Shown here piece by piece: positions 59,251 to 64,000 of a DNA stretch of 64,000 nucleotides (position 1 is its first letter; each line of letters begins with the position of its first letter). Origin of the DNA: Candidatus Eisenbacteria bacterium (GTDB taxonomy: Bacteria > Eisenbacteria > RBG-16-71-46 > CAIMUX01 > JAHJDP01); NCBI GenBank assembly GCA_018831195.1, contig JAHJDP010000077.1:1-64000 (forward strand), written 5' to 3'. The notes beneath the pieces were generated by a model. It saw only the letters and a program-made list of their open reading frames with translations. It made no database searches and was not told the origin of the DNA. Both the position numbers and the translations under genes were made by a program.

Positions 59251-60036
59251 TTAAGCGGCAGCCTTCATTTCGTTCCTTTCCCGACTCATCAATTCCCGGC
59301 TTTTGGGATCCATATACCCGAGGAGACCGGCTTCAATGACACGGGGATGATGACCGGAGAGGATCGATTGGATCCCGTGGATAATGATCTGGCGGTTTAA
59401 CATCTCTTCCGCCGTTCGTCCGGCCAATTTGTCGGCCATGGGGAGAAAGAGGAGGTTGGCCATGAAGGCGCCATAAAATGTGGTGAGAATGGCCACGGCC
59501 ATCGACGGACCGATCTTGCTGGGATCATCCATTTTAACAAGCATTTGGACCAGTCCGATCAAGGTGCCGATCATCCCAAAAGCCGGAGCTGCGGCGCCCA
59601 TGCCCTTTAGGATCTTCTGTCCGTTTTGATGGCGTCCAATGACCTGATTCATTTCGGTCACCATGAGATTGGCGACAACATCGGGCTCGGTTCCATCAAC
59701 GCAAAATTGGATTCCGCGGGCCAGGAAAGCATCATCGACTTTTTCATCCTCCAGCGCCAAAAACGATTCCCGCCGCGCCTTCTCGGCCAGCGAGACGATT
59801 GTCTTTATCAATACATCCGGCGCTTGAGCCTTATACAAAAATGCATTTTTTGCCACGCTCGAAGTGCGAAGAACCGATGCGAGGGGAAACCGTATCAGAG
59901 TGGCGGCAATCGTGCCACCGATGACAATCATGGCGGACGGCGCGTTGGCAAAAGCGATGGGACTGGGTCCGATGGCGATAGAGCCCCCGATAAGAAAAAT
60001 CCCCAAACAGATGCCGATAACTGTGGCTATATCCAT
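59251..60036 (-). CDS. motA: Flagellar motor stator protein MotA
   Basis: Four membrane segments are visible in 261 residues: VIGICLGIFLIGGSIAIG, AMIVIGGTIAATLIRFP, FGMIGTLIGLVQMLV and VAILTTFYGAFMANLLFLPMA. The cytoplasmic loop carries ARRESFLALEDE and the conserved Pro/Gly residues of the ExbB/MotA family (GAAAPAFGMIGTLIGLV). GGAAGGG precedes the ATG. motB follows after 22 bases. The pair may drive flagella, though related proton-channel pairs also power other envelope systems. Confidence 0.93.
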   Translation of the reverse strand: MDIATVIGICLGIFLIGGSIAIGPSPIAFANAPSAMIVIGGTIAATLIRFPLASVLRTSSVAKNAFLYKAQAPDVLIKTIVSLAEKARRESFLALEDEKVDDAFLARGIQFCVDGTEPDVVANLMVTEMNQVIGRHQNGQKILKGMGAAAPAFGMIGTLIGLVQMLVKMDDPSKIGPSMAVAILTTFYGAFMANLLFLPMADKLAGRTAEEMLNRQIIIHGIQSILSGHHPRVIEAGLLGYMDPKSRELMSRERNEMKAAA

Positions 60037-60104
60037 CGTTGTCCCTTCCTCACCTCTTGATTCATGAATCGAAGATCCTCATCGACAATCCTCTTCAACA
60101 ATCC

Positions 60105-61814
60105 CTAATCACCGGCCAGCGGCAGGATCAGATTCATCCGAGTGCCGCCGTCGGCTCCCGCCTGTGTTTCAATCCGCCCGGAAAGCTCCTCAACAACCCG
60201 CCGGACAATCGCCAGCCCCAGACCCAATCCCGGCGGCTTTCCGACAAGCGCATCCCCGCCCTGCTGGAACGGATCGAAGGCCGCGGTTCCCGCAAGCGTG
60301 GTCATCCCCGGCCCCTGATCCTCCACCCGCAGCTCGCCGTTGCCACCATCCACCCTTCGCCAGGAAATCTTAATGAGGCTTCCATCCGGACTGAACTTGA
60401 CCGCATTGTCGATGATATTGATCACCATCAGCCGGAGCCGCTCGGTTTCACCGTTAACAAATAGAGGATCTTCAGCGATGTCGCTTTCGATCGTTATGCC
60501 CCTCTTCCCAACCCAACCGTTATACTCCTGAATCACGTCGCCGATGACAGTTCCCAGCGGGATCGGATCGGCATCGGCGGGCAGGGGTTGTTCAGGGTCG
60601 GCAAGAAAGAGGAGGTTCTCCACCATGCCGCACAACCCGACCGTTTCCTGCTCCATAGAGGAAACCGCATCCCTTAAATGTTCAGGTAATTTGTCTCTTT
60701 CCTGGTGCAGCAGCCAGGCATATCCCCTGAGGGTTGTGATGGGTGTTCTCAGCTCATGTGACAAGGTGCTTAGAAAATCGTTCTTCAGCCGGTCCACTTC
60801 CAGCAGCTTGGAGAGGTATTGCCGGTGATGGAGATCGCGGAGCGTGGCGACGCAGGAAGTGACCTCTCTTCCCGCCCGAATGAGTTCGACATCGATCTGC
60901 CAGCGCATCGGTCCCTGGCTCGTGTCAAAATCGACGGTGCGGGGGATCGTGTGGCCTCGCTTCACCAGTTCATCTTTGGCCACCTGAATCGCCCTCGCCG
61001 CCGGCGCGGGAAGAATGTGCGATATCTCCAGACCGACCGTATTAATACCGAGGAGACCGGTGAGACGTTCCGCGGATCGGTTGAGGTGCAAGAGAACGCC
61101 GTCATCCGAGATAATGAGAATTCCATCGGAGAGGCGATCAGCGAAGCGGTTCAAAAATCCAATCTGAGCCTGAAGGGCGTCTTCTCTCAACGTCGAACGA
61201 ATCGTGTCCATATCCCGTTCGAGACAGAGTCCCGCGGCTTGCCCCACGAGAAGCAGGTTATCGGACTGCAGCGGGGTGAGAATCAGATCCATTTGTACCG
61301 GGACTATTTCCAGAAAACCGCAGAGATCCTTGAATCCGTGAGCCGGGATCAGCAATGACAGGTTGTCATGATCCATCCACTGAATAGAGGCTTCCTTCCG
61401 CCATGAGGCCGCGACAAGCGGCAGGGCCGGCAGACGCGGCAAGGCATGACCGGTGGGAACATCCATTCCGATGCCGAACGGCGACGATGATGCGCTCAAT
61501 CCATCCGGGGCGTAGCCGCTACCCGGCCAGATAGAGACCGCCTGATAGGAGTCGTCATGAAGCTGGCGGGCAAAAACCGTGATAAGGGCCGGCTCATCTG
61601 AGCCAAGAATCGTCCGGACGGCCGGAGCCAGGGTCGAGGAGAGCTCTTCCCGCCGGGACCTCTTGGAGAGAATCCCCTGAATCAGCAATGAGATCGGCAA
61701 CTCCTCTGAAGAATTCGCAGCGGGCAGCATCCTCACGTCTTTATGAGCCTGGGGAGATATGGATCCCGCGACCTTTCGGATTTCCCGCGGACCTGTCGGG
61801 CGGCGCGATTTCAA
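60105..61814 (-). CDS. PAS-domain sensor histidine kinase
   Basis: The 569-residue kinase has a GAF-like N-terminal half, a PAS domain (LSDGILIISDDGVLLHLNRSAERLTGLLG), the phosphoacceptor box STLSHELRTPITTLRGYAWLL, and an HATPase: VINIIDNAVKFSPDG (N box), VEDQGPGM (G1) and GLGLGLAIVRRVVEELSG (G2). There is no membrane helix, so it is soluble. The frame begins with TTG at 61814, which overlaps the HDOD stop (TTGA); a start at the internal ATG 61730 cannot be excluded. No response regulator is adjacent. It stands between an HDOD gene and motAB. Confidence 0.88.
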   Translation of the reverse strand: MKSRRPTGPREIRKVAGSISPQAHKDVRMLPAANSSEELPISLLIQGILSKRSRREELSSTLAPAVRTILGSDEPALITVFARQLHDDSYQAVSIWPGSGYAPDGLSASSSPFGIGMDVPTGHALPRLPALPLVAASWRKEASIQWMDHDNLSLLIPAHGFKDLCGFLEIVPVQMDLILTPLQSDNLLLVGQAAGLCLERDMDTIRSTLREDALQAQIGFLNRFADRLSDGILIISDDGVLLHLNRSAERLTGLLGINTVGLEISHILPAPAARAIQVAKDELVKRGHTIPRTVDFDTSQGPMRWQIDVELIRAGREVTSCVATLRDLHHRQYLSKLLEVDRLKNDFLSTLSHELRTPITTLRGYAWLLHQERDKLPEHLRDAVSSMEQETVGLCGMVENLLFLADPEQPLPADADPIPLGTVIGDVIQEYNGWVGKRGITIESDIAEDPLFVNGETERLRLMVINIIDNAVKFSPDGSLIKISWRRVDGGNGELRVEDQGPGMTTLAGTAAFDPFQQGGDALVGKPPGLGLGLAIVRRVVEELSGRIETQAGADGGTRMNLILPLAGD

Positions 61815-62653
61815 GTAATGAGTCCCACAAAAATGTTTGCGCGTTCATATTCCGTAAGCGCTTGCTCTAGAATTTCACTGGGCACCGGATCTTCAAGATC
61901 GAGGAGTAAAAGGGCCTCTGGACTAAGCTGATTTCCGGAGCGACCCAATCCACTATCCAATCCCAGGGTGCGGGCAATGTGATCGGCGACATGAATCACA
62001 CAGGTTCCCAGCTTGTCGACAACGGCCTTTTCCGGCTGGTGATGGTTTCCGATCGCATCCGCCATCGCTTCCGGGAAATTCCACTTCCGGCAGATGAGGC
62101 GGCCTATTTCGGCGTGATCGATTCCGACAATTTGGCATTCCGCCTCAATCAATGAGATCTCCTTTTCATCCAGGAGATCGAGCACAGCGCCAAACTCTTC
62201 TGGGAAGTACTGATCGAGAACAATACAACCCAGATCGTGCATGAGGCCGGTTAGAAAGGCTGTCTCGGGGTCGGCTTCCACGCGAAGGGCCAGTTGCTTG
62301 GCTGCTGCGCCAGTGGCGATGGCGTGCTTCCACAAAGCCTTCCTATTAAACCGCCGATTTCTCCCGGGGCCGCCAAAGGTCTTCAGAAGTTGCGCACTGA
62401 AAACCAGATTCCTGATGGCCCTGAATCCCAGAAAAATCACACCCTGTCCAACGGAAGAGACTTTGCGGCTCAGTCCGTAGAATGGTGAATTCACGACCTT
62501 CAAGATGGTAGAAACCAGGCTGGGATCCTTGGAAATGACATTCGCGATATCGTAGGCGGACGCATCAGGATCATCCACCATCGTCATGACCTTGGTCAGG
62601 ATTTCAGGCAAAGTGGGAATATTCTCCACCACATTCAGCCGCTTGTGAATCAT
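61811..62653 (-). CDS. HDOD-domain signalling protein
   Basis: The ATG at 62653 follows AGGAGG by 8 bases; the longer frame is rejected. The 280-residue protein is one HDOD domain: NIPTLPEILTKVMTMVDDPDASAYDIANVISKDPSLVSTILKVVNSPFYG in family order (KDPSLVSTILKVVNS), VGQGVIFLGFRAIRNLVFS, and FLTGLMHDLGCIVLDQY with an HD pair, plus WNFPEAMADAIGNHHQPE. HDOD proteins are mostly catalytically silent regulators in chemotaxis, motility and c-di-GMP signalling. It is coupled to the kinase that follows and sits beside motAB. Confidence 0.9.
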   Translation of the reverse strand: MIHKRLNVVENIPTLPEILTKVMTMVDDPDASAYDIANVISKDPSLVSTILKVVNSPFYGLSRKVSSVGQGVIFLGFRAIRNLVFSAQLLKTFGGPGRNRRFNRKALWKHAIATGAAAKQLALRVEADPETAFLTGLMHDLGCIVLDQYFPEEFGAVLDLLDEKEISLIEAECQIVGIDHAEIGRLICRKWNFPEAMADAIGNHHQPEKAVVDKLGTCVIHVADHIARTLGLDSGLGRSGNQLSPEALLLLDLEDPVPSEILEQALTEYERANIFVGLIT

Positions 62654-62776
62654 TGAAACAGCCTCCTTCGCCACAGAATATTTTGGATGAATGAGGGGCG
62701 TTAAAGCCCTGCCGGCTTTCGAGCCGTTGCCCTATCTATCGGGACGTCATGAGGCTTCCTTGAAAACTGAGAGGGA

Positions 62777-63886
62777 TCAGTCAACCCGCTGTGGAGCATA
62801 TTTTTCGTGGTAACCGATGATCCCATCGAAGAGGGTTTTGGCCAGCAACTGCCGGTGGGATGGCTGGCGAAGCCGATGGCAATCGCTGGAGTTGGAGATA
62901 AATCCCAATTCCACCAGGGCGGATGGGATATGATACGACTTAAGGACGACAAACCGAGCCTGCTTGACGCCGCGACTGGCGGCCAATCCCTCCGCCTCAA
63001 CGGATTTCAGAAGTGATTCGGCTAACAGACTGGAACGCAATATAGTATCAGATTGAATCAGATCAAAAGAAAATGGCAAATCCCGGACCGATTCATCGAT
63101 GGGAGCATCAATCTCATAATCGGCCTGGTTCTCCAGGAGGGCTAGTTCTCTCGAGGCCTCATCGGTCGCCCCTTTGAGGCTCAGGAAAAAGACCTCTACC
63201 CCGTGAGCCTGCCGGGCCTTTGCCGCATTGACATGAATGCTGATGAAAACGTCGGCCTCAACGTCTTGCGCTTTCTGGATTCTGGACCGAAGACCCATCG
63301 CATGATTTTTATCGCGGGTCAAATAGGTCTTGATGCCGGATTTGGCATCGAGAAGGCTTTTGACCCGTTTGGCGACATCCAGAACGATTTCCGATTCGCG
63401 GTCTCCCTCACGCGTGGTCGCCCCGGGATCTTGCCCGCCATGACCTGGATCGAGAACGACGATCCAGGGCCGTCCCACGGGGAGCGTCCCCTTCCCGCTC
63501 CGATAGACATCACAGACCAGCCGGTACCCCTTCCCGCCCTCAGGAGGAAGGGTAAAGACCTCGAAACGCGCCTCGCGGCTCAAATCGAGGACAATCTGGG
63601 CTTTGGGACCCGAAAGGGAGTTCAAGCGGATGCGCTGAACCAGGTCATCATCCAGAGCGATTGGTTTTACATTATTGTTGAAAACGGAGTTCGCTATATT
63701 GATCGCGATGCGGTGGGGATCGTCGGGAGTCCAGATACGGTACTTGGGAGCTTCGGACAGATCGATCACAACCCGAACGCGGCCTTCGGTCACACCCGTC
63801 CGAATCTGCTCGACGTTAAGAACGGCATGACCGGCGCCGCACAGAACGATTTGAAGTATCAGTGACAAACGAATCAGACGTCTCAT
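62777..63886 (-). CDS. N-acetylmuramoyl-L-alanine amidase (AmiC type) with AMIN domain
   Basis: This periplasmic enzyme cuts the amide between MurNAc and the stem peptide during cell separation. The 369-residue product has a signal peptide (MRRLIRLSLILQIVLCGAGHA), an AMIN domain (residues about 25-135, RVVIDLSEAPKYRIW), and a full amidase type 3 domain: VVLDPGHGGQDPGA with the first His ligand, TYLTRDKNHAMGLRSRIQKA, ADVFISIHVNAAKA with the second His, and SALVELGFISN with the catalytic Glu. All zinc ligands are present, in contrast to the amidase-like protein at 15917-17581. Confidence 0.93.
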   Translation of the reverse strand: MRRLIRLSLILQIVLCGAGHAVLNVEQIRTGVTEGRVRVVIDLSEAPKYRIWTPDDPHRIAINIANSVFNNNVKPIALDDDLVQRIRLNSLSGPKAQIVLDLSREARFEVFTLPPEGGKGYRLVCDVYRSGKGTLPVGRPWIVVLDPGHGGQDPGATTREGDRESEIVLDVAKRVKSLLDAKSGIKTYLTRDKNHAMGLRSRIQKAQDVEADVFISIHVNAAKARQAHGVEVFFLSLKGATDEASRELALLENQADYEIDAPIDESVRDLPFSFDLIQSDTILRSSLLAESLLKSVEAEGLAASRGVKQARFVVLKSYHIPSALVELGFISNSSDCHRLRQPSHRQLLAKTLFDGIIGYHEKYAPQRVD

Positions 63887-63889
63887 GAC

Positions 63890-64000
63890 TCAATCCAGCC
63901 CGGCGAATTCTTCTTCGTTCTGCACACTGACCCCGTTGCGAAGCAGCAAAGCCGTCGTCACTCCAACCCCTGAAACGAGGTCCCCCCCGCGGTAGATACG
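63890..64000 (-). CDS. 3' end of a gene, product unknown (5' part beyond the window)
   Basis: The minus strand is open from the right edge to a TGA at 63890-63892, 3 bases before the amidase ATG. The visible residues, GGDLVSGVGVTTALLLRNG followed by VSVQNEEEFAGLD, are the end of a protein I cannot assign. The tight spacing makes it the upstream partner of the amidase in one operon. Confidence 0.5.
   Translation of the reverse strand, partial: RIYRGGDLVSGVGVTTALLLRNGVSVQNEEEFAGLD

Overview
The window looks like a chromosomal segment of a Gram-negative, flagellated, menaquinone-making bacterium of the FCB superphylum or a related candidate phylum (Eisenbacteria- or Latescibacteria-like; inference from gene content, not a phylogeny). 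The reasons are several secreted proteins with an Asn-Pro-Phe-type FlgD/Por-like C-terminal sorting domain, a multihaem cytochrome, lamin-tail-domain proteins, outer-membrane barrels, motAB and a men cluster. There is no CRISPR array, phage or insertion sequence.

Layout. 1-8 kb: secreted or surface proteins (a GEVED/choice-of-anchor protein cut by the left edge, an esterase remnant, an arylsulfotransferase-like lipoprotein, an RCC1-repeat protein), a Fic protein with a palindromic operator, and tmRNA. 8-9.3 kb: tRNA-Lys, ssb, then tRNA-Pro/His/Arg. 9.8-13 kb: a Fur-family regulator overlapping a hexahaem cytochrome. 13-18.4 kb: a tight operon smpB, inactive amidase-like protein, GerMN protein, murI, rph, rdgB, then tRNA-Leu. 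18.4-29.3 kb: lamin-tail protein, penicillin-acylase family protein, and a minus-strand run GIY-YIG, PPC-domain protein, zinc ribbon, aminotransferase, carbamate kinase, FGE-like protein, plus an SGNH/TPR protein. 29.6-34.4 kb: three translationally coupled envelope genes of unknown role. 34.6-41.8 kb: two paralogous 832-residue subtilases, apgM, mobA. 42-47.7 kb: an HNH endonuclease with a perfect LexA-type SOS box in its promoter, a decayed sensor kinase, and a partner-switching module (secreted coiled-coil protein, fused PP2C phosphatase/kinase, STAS antagonist). 48.4-57 kb: cupin protein and the menaquinone locus: menA, menB and a class III CoA-transferase in one operon, menC divergent, and tetR-menF-menD in another. 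57-64 kb: TPR protein, motB, motA, histidine kinase, HDOD protein, a MurNAc-alanine amidase and the end of one more gene.

Two signals stand out. First, the men locus has no menE acyl-CoA ligase; in its place a CaiB/BaiF-family CoA-transferase overlaps menB by 4 bases, suggesting that o-succinylbenzoate is activated by CoA transfer, possibly recycling CoA from the MenB product. Second, about a dozen independent minisatellites (units of 12-38 bases) are scattered through the window, both between genes and inside conserved genes such as menD, with unit lengths divisible by three in every intact gene but not generally between genes.
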